Notes: generated by a model from the sequence alone, not told the origin. 43,021 nt of DNA from Flavobacteriales bacterium (GCA_016722445.1 JADKIZ010000022.1:1-43021); one strand, 5' to 3'. Shown: positions 22,244 through 30,855, numbered from the stretch's first letter. Numbers and translations: made by a program.

Positions 22244-23983
22244 ATGGATATAGAAACAGAGTACATACCAAATTTCGATTCATACCCTCAACCTGCAGCA
22301 AAAAAACTGTGGGTTGAGGACTATGATCGTATGATCGTTCACACTCAGGGTAAACCATCATCGAGGCTAATCAACACGCGCAGACCTAATGAATCTGAAG
22401 ATGTCAAGAAATACCGAATTGACAATTTTCGTCCGGTAACACAGGCAGCATTTAATCAGGCTTCTGACAATGCAAAGCGCGTTTTGTCTCATTCTTCTGT
22501 AGAAGTGATTTACCCAGATAAAATCAAAGACTTCATGTTTTCCGATTCATTCAATGGAACAGATTACATGAACTACAAAAAAAATTACTACTTCGACAAA
22601 ATGATTGACGCCGCCAATGCTTTTATGGTATGGTGGCCGGTTGGTCAAATTGGAGACGTAACAAAACAGGTTTCAGTAGAACCGATCATTGTAATGCCAG
22701 AAGATGTTGTGCATGCAACTGATGAGGTATTCACATTTTTATCTTCTGAAAAATCTTGGGTTGAGGTTGGTCAAGGTGAATCGGCACCGATAGGACAGGT
22801 CTTTTACATCATTGGAGAAAAGGAAATTTGGAAGAAATCTCAGGTTGGAAGAATAGACAGCATCGAGTTTGAATATGCGATATACGCGGTTAATCCATGC
22901 GGTTATGTTTACCCTTATCAACTCGGAGGCAAAGAAACCATCGTTGAAATTGAAGGTAAAAACAGATATGGTCAGGATGATGAAATTGAGGTAAAGTATT
23001 TCAAGAGTTTCTTTTCGCATGCACTGGCATACGCAGATGAGTGCTTGGCCAGATTCTCAGACAATCAAGGTGTTGCTGTGAGATGTTCTTCTCCACTCAT
23101 GGAAGTTGAATCGGTAAAATGCACTGCCGGATGTAAGAATGGATTTGTTGAAATGTGGGATTCTGAGAAGAAAAAAATGCTTGGAACCACAGCGTGCGAA
23201 ACTTGTCACGGTAGAGGCAAAGTTCCAATTACCGGAAGTCCATACGGAGTAATTACAAGGCCGGAACGGCAGAAAGGAGTTGGTGAATTCGACAACACTG
23301 ATATTCCAACAGTACGCTTCATTCACCCAGAAGTTGGGATCCTCGATTACTCAGATCGCACTTGGCAGGACTACCTAAAAATGACAAAAGACTCGCTTGC
23401 GCTTCTCAGGATTGATCAGGCGCAAAGCGGAGCTGCAAAAGAAATTGACCGGGAAAATCAACTTTCTGTTCTTGATGTTTTGGCAGCGTATCTCTACAAA
23501 GGTTCAGTTGTTCAAGACCTAATGATCATTCATAAATTTCTATATCCATCGCTTGATTTTCCGCAGGTAACTATAAATCTTCCATCGTCATTTATCATCA
23601 AAAGTCCTGGCGAAATATTGGAGGACATCAAAATTTTGAGAGATCAGGGCGCGCCGGATTTCATCATCATTGAAAAAACCAGAGAATACATTCAGAAGGC
23701 TTATGGTTCAGACCAGTTCAGAATGAAAATCTTTGATGTATTGGTTGCGCTTGATCCTGTATTTATCAAAACACAAAACGAGATTTCTCAACTCGTTTCT
23801 TCAACCGTGATAACCAATGAACAGGCAACTTTCCATTTGTGGGCTACGTCAATCGTTGAATCGTACGCGAAAGAAATTGGAAGGGATTTCGTTACAATGG
23901 ATACTGGATCGATTGTGACTTTGCTCAAACCAAAAGTTGATCAGAAGGTTGCCGAAGAAATGGCTAGTGTATCTGCACTATGA
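22244..23983 (+). CDS. portal protein with zinc-binding insertion
   Basis: 579 aa. The middle and C-terminal parts read like a Bacteroidetes phage portal: IDRENQLSVLDVLAAYLY, then long helices (LYPSLDFPQV..., SPGEILEDIKILRDQGAP, an ITNEQATFHLW region). Position directly before the MuF-like gene (ATGA overlap) and the scaffold and capsid genes supports it. Residues 293-325 hold a DnaJ-like zinc motif: C293 x3 C297 KNG and C318 x2 C321 HGRGK. The portal is the dodecameric DNA channel at one capsid vertex and the TerL docking site. Confidence 0.75.
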   Translation: MDIETEYIPNFDSYPQPAAKKLWVEDYDRMIVHTQGKPSSRLINTRRPNESEDVKKYRIDNFRPVTQAAFNQASDNAKRVLSHSSVEVIYPDKIKDFMFSDSFNGTDYMNYKKNYYFDKMIDAANAFMVWWPVGQIGDVTKQVSVEPIIVMPEDVVHATDEVFTFLSSEKSWVEVGQGESAPIGQVFYIIGEKEIWKKSQVGRIDSIEFEYAIYAVNPCGYVYPYQLGGKETIVEIEGKNRYGQDDEIEVKYFKSFFSHALAYADECLARFSDNQGVAVRCSSPLMEVESVKCTAGCKNGFVEMWDSEKKKMLGTTACETCHGRGKVPITGSPYGVITRPERQKGVGEFDNTDIPTVRFIHPEVGILDYSDRTWQDYLKMTKDSLALLRIDQAQSGAAKEIDRENQLSVLDVLAAYLYKGSVVQDLMIIHKFLYPSLDFPQVTINLPSSFIIKSPGEILEDIKILRDQGAPDFIIIEKTREYIQKAYGSDQFRMKIFDVLVALDPVFIKTQNEISQLVSSTVITNEQATFHLWATSIVESYAKEIGRDFVTMDTGSIVTLLKPKVDQKVAEEMASVSAL

Positions 23984-24810
23984 CGTTAAAACTAGATTCG
24001 AATATTATTCTGACGGACAAGCTGACAAAACGGTTTGTCCGTTCTCTTTCTGAGATAGAGCAAGAGATATGGGAGGCTGTTCAAAAACTTCTATTCGAAT
24101 TCAAAAGTGAAGGTGGATTTCTGGTACCTGATAGCAGGTCAAAAGAACTCATCGGACTTATCAATAAGGAAATCAGGAAAATACTTCGTGACGCGCATAT
24201 CAAAGATGAGGTTTCAAACTTCATAGATGACTTTGATTTGCTGGATAAAAATATCAAGGCAATTCAACAGAATCTAAATGGCATCGATGTAAAGCAATCA
24301 ATATTTAATGCACAAAGACAGTTCACGATTGATGCAACGGTGAATTCACTTGTTGAATCCAACATCAATTTGAAGTTCGTTGATCCGGTGAAAAAAATAC
24401 TGTACAACAGAGTTTCATTTGGTTCTTCGGTGGTGGATGCGGAAAAGCAACTTAGGCAAATCGTTGTCGGCAATAAAGATCACTTTGGTGTGCTGCAGCG
24501 ATGGGTTGGCCAAATTGCCAGGGACGCAATCAACGAATACCAAGGGACCATAAACCAACAGATCAAAGTCCAATATGAGCTAACAAATATCCGTTACATT
24601 GGACCATTGGTTGAAGATTCGAGGGCTCAATGTGTGCGATGGATCAATCAACTCAACGGTATAATTTCAGACGACCAATTGCAATCTGAGATTGATTGGG
24701 CATATAGAAACGGCTCAGGAATGAAGCCTGAAACAACACCAGAAAACTTCTGTCAGAACAGGGGTGGATGGAATTGTATTCACGAGGCTATTCCGGTAAG
24801 GAAGCGGTAA
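23980..24810 (+). CDS. minor head protein, MuF-like (phage head morphogenesis)
   Basis: 276 aa; ATG 23980 overlaps the portal stop. After a helical N-terminal 150 residues, the C-terminal part shows RYIGPLVEDSRAQCVRWINQ and GGWNCIHEAIPV, the MuF/SPP1 gp7 pattern (a 'DSR..C' helix and terminal Cys-His segment). Such proteins are packaged in a few copies near the portal. There is no fused toxin domain. Confidence 0.7.
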   Translation: MTLKLDSNIILTDKLTKRFVRSLSEIEQEIWEAVQKLLFEFKSEGGFLVPDSRSKELIGLINKEIRKILRDAHIKDEVSNFIDDFDLLDKNIKAIQQNLNGIDVKQSIFNAQRQFTIDATVNSLVESNINLKFVDPVKKILYNRVSFGSSVVDAEKQLRQIVVGNKDHFGVLQRWVGQIARDAINEYQGTINQQIKVQYELTNIRYIGPLVEDSRAQCVRWINQLNGIISDDQLQSEIDWAYRNGSGMKPETTPENFCQNRGGWNCIHEAIPVRKR

Positions 24811-24833
24811 TTTCTATTTTCGGTTATTCATAT

Positions 24834-24841
24834 TACATTTG
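24834..24841 (+). promoter_or_regulatory. -7 box TACATTTG
   Basis: TACATTTG lies 24 bases after the MuF stop and 21 before ATG 24863, with an A-rich leader. It would boost scaffold expression. Confidence 0.55.
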
Positions 24842-24862
24842 CCGTATAAATCAAACAAAAAC

Positions 24863-25216
24863 ATGGCAAAAAACTCAGAGACTGTATTGGTAGAAGATAA
24901 AATGCTTCGCACCAAAAAAAGATTCTCGCTCGCTACTTATGAGAAGTACATGAAAAATTCTAAGTATCACGGATCGCCACGATTTGTGATTACTGAAGAC
25001 TCTACACCACTGGCATCAAAATCTCCAGATCCAGCACCAAAAAAAAAAGATCGTGTAAAAAATGCGGTGGCAAATAAGGCTGTAGCTGAACTGGAAGAAA
25101 CGGCTGCTGAAAAATTCCTACGGGAACACAACGAGCAGAAATTAGCTGCTGCAATAACCGAAGAACAGGAAGAACCACAAGCACCGGATCAAGAAAATGA
25201 AGGAGGTGACAAATGA
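24863..25216 (+). CDS. hypothetical protein preceding the scaffold (117 aa)
   Basis: ATG 24863 is preferred over ATG 24839 because the latter overlaps the promoter box. The protein begins MAKNSETVLVEDKMLRTKKR and then becomes Lys/Ala/Glu-rich and low complexity, ending EEQEEPQAPDQENEGGDK. It probably acts with the scaffold. Its last codons contain an unusually perfect ribosome-binding site for the next gene. Confidence 0.55.
   Translation: MAKNSETVLVEDKMLRTKKRFSLATYEKYMKNSKYHGSPRFVITEDSTPLASKSPDPAPKKKDRVKNAVANKAVAELEETAAEKFLREHNEQKLAAAITEEQEEPQAPDQENEGGDK
25201..25209 (+). promoter_or_regulatory. strong Shine-Dalgarno AGGAGGTGA
   Basis: AGGAGGTGA ends three bases before ATG 25213 (four-base overlap with the preceding stop). 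It is a full match to the 16S 3' end, whereas nearly every other start in the window lacks any Shine-Dalgarno. Confidence 0.55.
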
Positions 25217-26097
25217 ATGAGGTAGCAAAAAAACTGATCGCTATTCTGATCAAAGTCGGAATCGATGCGACAAAACTGAAACCGTTTGAAGATGGAGATG
25301 AAGCGGCTATCAAGACTATTGAAGTCGATGATATTGCGGCGGATGTTTACGAGGCACAAAAAGTTGTGCTGACGAACGATCCAGAAGTCATGGATGAATT
25401 GACGCAGAGAATCACCGGAGAAGTACTTGGTGGTCGCCAAACCAATTTCATTCGCGAAATGAAAGAGCAAGGGATTGTGATTTCAAAAGCGGAAATTGAT
25501 GCACTGCCAAAAGAAGGCCGTTATGATGCGATGGTGAAGCTGGGATTGAAGAAGATGAAAGAAAAAGCACCGGCAGCTACCGGAGACGAGCAGAAGGAAA
25601 TCGAAAGACTGAACAGCGAACTTGCAAAAGCACAGGATGATCTTCGAGTTGTGAATGAAGAAACCATTCCTTCAATGAAGTCTCAATGGGAAAATGACAT
25701 CAAGTCAAAGGAAAAGAGTGCGCTGATTTCGTCAAAATTCAAAGCCAGAGAAGAACATTTGGTTTCAAAATCTGCTTCATACATCAGGTCTCTTGGAGAA
25801 GTTTACAATTCCACATTCGATGTTGAGCAAGGTGAAGACGGTAATTACACCGTATTTCAGAAAGGTAAAAAGCTCAAAGCGATGCAGAATGGTAAGGCGA
25901 TGACGCTTGATGAGTCGATTGAATTTGTGCTCACCAAGGAAGACGCATTGAAAAAACAGGAACCAAATCCTGATAAGGAGAAGCACCGTCAAAGACCGGT
26001 GGGATCGGGCGGCGATGATCCTAAAAACGTCAGCCCACACCTCAAAAAAGCACAGGCAGCAGCGGACGAAAAACGCAGAGCCCTGGAGCAACCATAA
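25213..26097 (+). CDS. capsid scaffolding protein
   Basis: 294 aa, highly charged and helical, with a central coiled coil (EQKEIERLNSELAKAQDDLRV...) and a basic low-complexity C-terminus (PDKEKHRQRPVGSGG). Position directly upstream of the major capsid protein and composition are those of phage scaffolds, which template procapsid assembly and are then lost. No protease motif is visible. Confidence 0.7.
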   Translation: MNEVAKKLIAILIKVGIDATKLKPFEDGDEAAIKTIEVDDIAADVYEAQKVVLTNDPEVMDELTQRITGEVLGGRQTNFIREMKEQGIVISKAEIDALPKEGRYDAMVKLGLKKMKEKAPAATGDEQKEIERLNSELAKAQDDLRVVNEETIPSMKSQWENDIKSKEKSALISSKFKAREEHLVSKSASYIRSLGEVYNSTFDVEQGEDGNYTVFQKGKKLKAMQNGKAMTLDESIEFVLTKEDALKKQEPNPDKEKHRQRPVGSGGDDPKNVSPHLKKAQAAADEKRRALEQP

Positions 26098-26122
26098 AAA
26101 AAAATATCCAACTTTTGAAAAG

Positions 26123-26149
26123 GCCGTGTACATTTGTCACGGCTTTTTT
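26123..26149 (+). terminator. terminator hairpin between scaffold and capsid genes
   Basis: GCCGTG (26123-26128) pairs with CACGGC (26138-26143), followed by TTTTTT. The loop contains a promoter-like box (26129-26136). Confidence 0.7.
26129..26136 (+). promoter_or_regulatory. -7 box TACATTTG inside a terminator loop
   Basis: TACATTTG lies exactly in the loop of the terminator; a transcript starting here would begin inside the 3' arm, so it escapes termination and feeds the capsid gene after a leader of about 90 bases. Confidence 0.5.
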
Positions 26150-26233
26150 CATGAGGCGGCATCCTCTCACAGCCTTGTGGTCTTCTGACACCATTCAAGT
26201 CAGAGCAGATTTCAACTGAAATTTTTCAATAAC

Positions 26234-27280
26234 ATGCCTATTTCATTTGACGAATTTTGCCTGAACTTACAGGAGAATCTCAATGCTGTAGCTGGAGAAA
26301 ATGGTAATCCGATTCTGAACCGTCAGCCGACTGGTTTCATAGATGCCCTTGTATCTTCAGAGAATACGGCAGGAATGGAAGTTGATTCATTGCTCGATAA
26401 AGGTGACGGCAAGATCAACACAGTCCAACTCAAATATCTCAAACCCGATAGCGTATCTGACGCGACATCTACAATCACAGACCTCTGTGAAGAAGCAGGT
26501 GTTGAACACGCATACGTGTACGACGAACCGGAATTGACCGAAGAAGTTGCTTCTTCTGTTACTCTGGTGACTGAAGATCAAATTCGCACATTGTGTGAAA
26601 GCGGTCAGGAATTCTGGAATCGTCTTGTACTTGGCAAGATGAACAGTGTCATGCGCAAAATGAATGAAACTCTGATCCCTCAGTTTGTGAGCGGTGCAGG
26701 AAGTTTCTGGAATGGCGATGCAGGACCAAACAGTTACGCATTCCTGAACAATGATTCGGGTATCTATTCACCAGACGTAAATGGTGAAGTGATGATGATG
26801 CGCGATATCCAGAATACCGGCGCAGTTGGTCGTCCAATCGTTGTTGGTGGTGGAAATATCGATCACTATCGTCGCCTTCAGCAATACGGATGTTGTAACA
26901 ACGTTGGGTTGGACAACTCCAAAATTGCTGACTTCGATTTCTATTATGATCAGTTCATGGACAGCGTCCTTGCTTCTGCATCAGAAGACAATATGTTTTT
27001 CGCATGGGCTCCAAGAGCAGCCCAACTTTTGACCAAGTGTTACAACAAAGGTCAGTTTGCGAAAACAGGCTCAGACTTCACGTTCAACACAATTGTCGAT
27101 CCACGTACCGGCATTGAGTATGACTTTGAATTGTTCTACGACAAATGTTCGCCACGCGGTTACAAAATGAGGATCAGTCTTCGTTATGGCCTGTGGCAAT
27201 TGCCGCTTGACATGTTCAAGTCAACCGATGACCGTTACCAAGTGAACTACAACATGTTGTTCGCTGCAACTGTCAGCTAA
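26234..27280 (+). CDS. major capsid protein
   Basis: 348 aa, between scaffold and head-tail genes, with terminators on both sides and its own promoter, as expected for the most abundant virion protein. The sequence starts MPISFDEFCLNLQENLNAV and ends with KMRISLRYGLWQLPLDMF and a short strand, resembling HK97-fold capsids of Bacteroidetes phages; an E-loop-like segment and a spine-helix-like stretch (FWNRLVLGKMNSVMRKMNE) can be guessed. No N-terminal protease or delta domain is present. Confidence 0.7.
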   Translation: MPISFDEFCLNLQENLNAVAGENGNPILNRQPTGFIDALVSSENTAGMEVDSLLDKGDGKINTVQLKYLKPDSVSDATSTITDLCEEAGVEHAYVYDEPELTEEVASSVTLVTEDQIRTLCESGQEFWNRLVLGKMNSVMRKMNETLIPQFVSGAGSFWNGDAGPNSYAFLNNDSGIYSPDVNGEVMMMRDIQNTGAVGRPIVVGGGNIDHYRRLQQYGCCNNVGLDNSKIADFDFYYDQFMDSVLASASEDNMFFAWAPRAAQLLTKCYNKGQFAKTGSDFTFNTIVDPRTGIEYDFELFYDKCSPRGYKMRISLRYGLWQLPLDMFKSTDDRYQVNYNMLFAATVS

Positions 27281-27303
27281 GAAGCCTAACCTAACAATAA
27301 AAT

Positions 27304-27332
27304 CCCCGGCGATAAAAAGCCGGGGTATTTTC
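27304..27332 (+). terminator. rho-independent terminator after the capsid gene
   Basis: CCCCGGC (27304-27310) pairs perfectly with GCCGGGG (27319-27325) around GATAAAAA, followed by TATTTTCC. Confidence 0.8.
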
Positions 27333-27341
27333 CTTCAAAAC

Positions 27342-28313
27342 ATGGAATGTCTCGACAACTATCTTGGTATTGATGGTACTTGCGGAATCGCACCGACATC
27401 AAATGCTTATATCACGGATCTCGAAGGAATATCGCTAAAAACGATGGCTTCAATTGAGTCTGGAAAATGGCTCAATGCTCAAAACATGCTCAACCAGATC
27501 ATGCGAATTGTCGGACAAGAGGCTCAGGAAAGAATTCGTGAAATACTTGGAGATGCAATCGTTGAAGATTCCGTTGAGACAATATTTGCAAAAAGTTTCT
27601 GCGACGAATATTGGGATCAGGCAGATGGAAATCCAGGTCTTTTAATAGAGAAACGTCCAACATCACTGAGCAATTTATTCGTTTCAAATTTCTATTTCAA
27701 AAGTCATGTAGCTGTTTCTGGACTTGTCGTTACTGTAACCGATGGCGTTGAATCAGAAACTCATACCATCACAGCACAAGCGGACGAAGAAGTAACTGTT
27801 CCAATAAATTTCGAGACACTTCAAAACTCAATCAGGATAACTTATTCAAGTACCGATGGAGTATCCGACGATGGAGTTTCGCCATATCGTGGATCTATTT
27901 CTGGAAGGATTATTCACTCATGCAGTAAGTGTGAAAATACCGGTACCAATTACCTTATGATATCCGGTCTGGATTTCTCAGGAAATGAGTCTTCGGAGTA
28001 TTACGGAATCAAAGCTGATGTTCAACTTGTATGCAACACAGAAAAAATGGTTTGTTTGATCGCTCGAAGATACCCGATGATCTTCAAATACATGGCAGGC
28101 GTGAAGGTTGCCAGAGAATGGGCGTATTCAGACCGTATGAATTTCCTTGCCTTATCATCAAAGGACGATGCAAAAGAACTAGCGTTGCACTTTGACCAAA
28201 TGCAGAAGCAGTTATGGTTTGATAACGGACCAGCAATATCAAGGGTACTCCGTTCAGCAGAGGCAAAATGCTTCACATGCACTGGAGTTCAATACTCAGA
28301 AAATCTTCCATAA
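27342..28313 (+). CDS. probable head or head-tail connector protein (323 aa)
   Basis: Starts MECLDNYLGIDGTCGIAP just after the capsid terminator. An N-terminal alpha-helical part is followed by a beta-rich middle (VVTVTDGVESETHTITAQ), a CSKCENTG segment and a helical end. In the gene order capsid / this gene / small genes / gp10-like, it falls where connector or decoration proteins are found. Not recognised by sequence. Confidence 0.5.
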   Translation: MECLDNYLGIDGTCGIAPTSNAYITDLEGISLKTMASIESGKWLNAQNMLNQIMRIVGQEAQERIREILGDAIVEDSVETIFAKSFCDEYWDQADGNPGLLIEKRPTSLSNLFVSNFYFKSHVAVSGLVVTVTDGVESETHTITAQADEEVTVPINFETLQNSIRITYSSTDGVSDDGVSPYRGSISGRIIHSCSKCENTGTNYLMISGLDFSGNESSEYYGIKADVQLVCNTEKMVCLIARRYPMIFKYMAGVKVAREWAYSDRMNFLALSSKDDAKELALHFDQMQKQLWFDNGPAISRVLRSAEAKCFTCTGVQYSENLP

Positions 28314-28314
28314 G

Positions 28315-28401
28315 ATGAAAATAAAAGCACCGATTTCAAAGAAGAAATCACCAAAGAGAATCACAAAAAAATCATCGTGCTCAAAGTGCGGTAAAAAATA
28401 A
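28315..28401 (+). CDS. tiny basic protein with CX2C end (28 aa)
   Basis: ATG 28315 lies one base after the previous stop. The product MKIKAPISKKKSPKRITKKS ends in SCSKCGKK: 12 of 28 residues are basic and the terminal CSKCGKK looks like half a zinc knuckle. Similar tiny Lys-rich CX2CGKK proteins are, as I recall, common next to capsid genes of Bacteroidetes phages. Possible role in condensing DNA or in the connector. Confidence 0.55.
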   Translation: MKIKAPISKKKSPKRITKKSSCSKCGKK

Positions 28402-28406
28402 AAGCC

Positions 28407-28670
28407 ATGTCAAAACTCAAAATTGCATCAAATCAGGATCTTGTCATATTGACTCTGGGAGGTACTGACTACATTCAGAAGTCAACGAACTCATTCAATC
28501 CATACGTGTTATTTCCTGGGGCAAATGGAGTAACGCCAGGAAAGGAATTGTGGGTTTCGAATGCTGAAACCGAATGTGAAATTGATGAGTCAAAATACAT
28601 TCGTGACAATTCGAATGTAAACTTTTACTCTATTGTAGGTCCAAGACCAAGAAACATTGTTCGAAGATGA
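28407..28670 (+). CDS. hypothetical small virion protein (87 aa)
   Basis: MSKLKIASNQDLVILTLGGT... is beta-rich, with no membrane segment. The gene is in the connector region and its stop overlaps the next ATG (ATGA at 28667). Not recognised. Confidence 0.55.
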   Translation: MSKLKIASNQDLVILTLGGTDYIQKSTNSFNPYVLFPGANGVTPGKELWVSNAETECEIDESKYIRDNSNVNFYSIVGPRPRNIVRR

Positions 28671-29041
28671 AAAAAATTGCAGCCTACATCACCATCATAA
28701 TTGTTTCGCTGCAGATTGCCGCTGGCGTGTTGATTGGAATTGCTGTTGGCAAATCGGATGACGAAATGATTGCTGCGACAAATATGTGGATGCTTCTAAA
28801 TGCCACTCAGTGGGTGTTTGCCTTCTCTGTAATTGGATTACTCACCACAGGACTATTCCGGCAACTTACAATTGTTGTTGTCTTATTGTGGATAGGAAAG
28901 TTGATTGATGAGATTTGGTTTGATCCTACGGTATTGTCTTGGAATGATATTCTGAACTTCGCAATAGGCGAAAACATTGCAATCATTATGATCACTGCAT
29001 ACCTGACCAAAAAACATATTTATGCAAAATCACGATCATAA
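28667..29041 (+). CDS. multi-pass membrane protein (124 aa)
   Basis: Four hydrophobic segments, roughly residues 4-27, 42-60, 62-82 and 98-117, make an integral membrane protein. The next gene, also membrane-bound, overlaps by 20 bases, so the two may work together. A position among head-tail genes is unusual for a membrane protein; host takeover, exclusion of other phages, or lysis are possible. Confidence 0.55.
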   Translation: MKKIAAYITIIIVSLQIAAGVLIGIAVGKSDDEMIAATNMWMLLNATQWVFAFSVIGLLTTGLFRQLTIVVVLLWIGKLIDEIWFDPTVLSWNDILNFAIGENIAIIMITAYLTKKHIYAKSRS

Positions 29042-29354
29042 TGAACTATACGCTTTATTTTCAAAACTTGGTTCACGGGCGTCAATCCTGTTCATTGGAC
29101 TTGTCGGAAAGATCAGCTATGAGCTTTTAAAAGGCAAAAAGCTGAAATGGTATCATTGGCTTGGCATGACAGGAATTTCTCTGTTTGTAGGTATTATGTC
29201 GTTGGTATGGTGTGATATTTATGGAATGCAGAAACAAAGTTTTTTTATTGGGCCTGTTGCCACTTTAATGGGTCATCACATCGTTGTTTTTTTGGTGGCG
29301 AAACACAAAGAAATATTGACATCGCTTTTCAATAGTATCATGAAAAAGAAATAG
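29022..29354 (+). CDS. membrane protein, possible second holin (110 aa)
   Basis: After a polar N-terminus (MQNHDHNELYALFSKLGS) come hydrophobic segments at about residues 20-36, 46-62 and 75-94, separated by KGKKLKWYHW, with a basic C-terminal tail (SIMKKK). Size and three short membrane spans resemble class I holins. There is already a holin-like gene next to the endolysin at 4688, so this may be an accessory or antiholin; exclusion functions are equally possible. Confidence 0.45.
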   Translation: MQNHDHNELYALFSKLGSRASILFIGLVGKISYELLKGKKLKWYHWLGMTGISLFVGIMSLVWCDIYGMQKQSFFIGPVATLMGHHIVVFLVAKHKEILTSLFNSIMKKK

Positions 29355-29376
29355 CCGCAATCGTTATCGCGGCTAT
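29351..29376 (+). terminator. hairpin overlapping the stop of the 29022 gene
   Basis: ATAGCCGC (29351-29358) pairs perfectly with GCGGCTAT (29369-29376). No T run follows on the plus strand, so it is a weak terminator or an mRNA-stabilising hairpin. Confidence 0.45.
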
Positions 29377-29435
29377 CTGAAAGTGAAAACAATTATTCTA
29401 TGAGTGTAGTAAAGACATGACAAATATACAAAGTC

Positions 29436-30014
29436 ATGGCAACTATCAATCCTGATAAATTACGAGAAGCATTACGAACCTCAGTTATCAAAACTATTGA
29501 GGCAGGTCAACAGGCGGTCAACGAGTCAATATTGAGCCTGTATGCAGATTTCAAGGATAGAATATTCCAGGATGGATTAGATGCGGACGGTGGTCAAATC
29601 GGCACCTATTCTACAAAACCAATATATGTATCAATCAATTCACAGACTTCGCAGGTCCGAAAATCTTCACTGAAACCAAAAGGAAAATCTTCATCCAAAG
29701 ATTTCAAGAATGGCAAGAAAAGAAAATCACAATACATGCCCGGCGGTTATTCTGAGTTCAGAGCCGTTGTCGGAAGGCAGAATCAAAAGGTAGACCTATT
29801 CTTAACAGGATCACTTAGCGGGTCAATAGTCCTTGGCGAATCGGGTAATGCACGCACAATAGGATTTTTGACGGATGGAAAAGTTGAAATTGCCGAAGGA
29901 AATCAAAACAGGTTTGGCAAAACAATCTTTGCGGTCAGTAACGACGAACTATCTAAGTTCGAAGATGCTGTTGAAGCTGCGGCAACAAAAGCGTTTTTCA
30001 GTGCTTTCGAATAG
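29436..30014 (+). CDS. head-tail joining / tail completion protein (HK97 gp10-like)
   Basis: 192 aa. A helical N-terminus (INPDKLREALRTSVIKTIE), a basic linker (KPKGKSSSKDFKNGKKRK), then VDLFLTGSLSGSIVLGESG and RFGKTIFAVSNDEL: the 'L.L.GSL..S' strand and late 'RFG..IF' helix resemble gp10/tail-completion proteins. Position three genes after the capsid fits. A small inverted repeat (CATGAC 29416 / GTCATG 29433) covers the start codon and could affect initiation. Confidence 0.55.
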   Translation: MATINPDKLREALRTSVIKTIEAGQQAVNESILSLYADFKDRIFQDGLDADGGQIGTYSTKPIYVSINSQTSQVRKSSLKPKGKSSSKDFKNGKKRKSQYMPGGYSEFRAVVGRQNQKVDLFLTGSLSGSIVLGESGNARTIGFLTDGKVEIAEGNQNRFGKTIFAVSNDELSKFEDAVEAAATKAFFSAFE

Positions 30015-30016
30015 CG

Positions 30017-30024
30017 TACATTTG
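30017..30024 (+). promoter_or_regulatory. -7 box TACATTTG
   Basis: TACATTTG ends five bases before ATG 30030, so transcription would begin at or next to the start codon. Confidence 0.5.
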
Positions 30025-30029
30025 TCATC

Positions 30030-30845
30030 ATGATCAGGGAAATAATTGACAGCATATCAACACAGCTTGTACAGTCAAATTCTTGGCTCAGTGAGATCCG
30101 TTCGGTTGGTTATTTGAACACTGTATCTGGTGAAAAGTCGGTTACAGACGGAATAAAAGAAATCGGTATCACAGACAGATCAGGAAACTCAGGTTATATC
30201 CGTTTCAGTTCAGACCAAAACTTCACCACCGAAGAATCAATGCAATACGCCGGATGTCAGGCGATGACAAGATTCACTTACTTCATGCGTCTTGTGATTG
30301 TGGCGAAGACCGAATTGCCAGAGAACATTACGCTACTACTTGCATCGCAGTTATCAAAACTTTCATTCGCCGGATACGAATCAAATTCCGTCAAAGTAAG
30401 AGCGCGTTCTGGTGGTAGTAATTCAATGGCTGTAGTTCAAAATGAATCCGGCCAAAATCAGGAAAATGTAAATTACCGAACTTTATACATCGACTTCACG
30501 ATTCAGTTCCTTTGGAATTATGATTGTGACCAAATTGAAATAGACATGGCATGCGACACTTGTACAAATCCTCTTGACCTTGGATGTCATCAACATTGCG
30601 AAACTGTGTCTATTGGCACCAATGCGCTTCATACGGGAAATTATACCATCAAAACATCATTCAATGGTGTTGCGGTTACTCAGACATTTTCTGCAACGAA
30701 GAATACGGAGATTCAAATACCTCTTGAAAACCTCAATGAGAACTATCAATTTGACATCAGAATTTATGATCCATTTGGTGAGGAGATAACCATTGGACTT
30801 CCATCGGAAGATTACGACTGCATCAGAATTACTGTAACACCATAA
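30030..30845 (+). CDS. putative tail terminator with C-terminal Ig-like domain (271 aa)
   Basis: Residues 1-170 are alpha/beta with MIREIIDSISTQLVQSNSWL at the start and end in YRTLYIDFTIQFLWNYDCDQ, a layout similar to tail terminator proteins, which close the tail tube. A Cys-rich linker (MACDTCTNPLDLGCHQHC) is followed by about 70 residues of beta structure that look like an Ig or fibronectin fold. The fusion is unusual. It follows the gp10-like gene, where the terminator gene is expected. Assignment is mainly by order. Confidence 0.45.
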   Translation: MIREIIDSISTQLVQSNSWLSEIRSVGYLNTVSGEKSVTDGIKEIGITDRSGNSGYIRFSSDQNFTTEESMQYAGCQAMTRFTYFMRLVIVAKTELPENITLLLASQLSKLSFAGYESNSVKVRARSGGSNSMAVVQNESGQNQENVNYRTLYIDFTIQFLWNYDCDQIEIDMACDTCTNPLDLGCHQHCETVSIGTNALHTGNYTIKTSFNGVAVTQTFSATKNTEIQIPLENLNENYQFDIRIYDPFGEEITIGLPSEDYDCIRITVTP

Positions 30846-30855
30846 TCCAAATACA

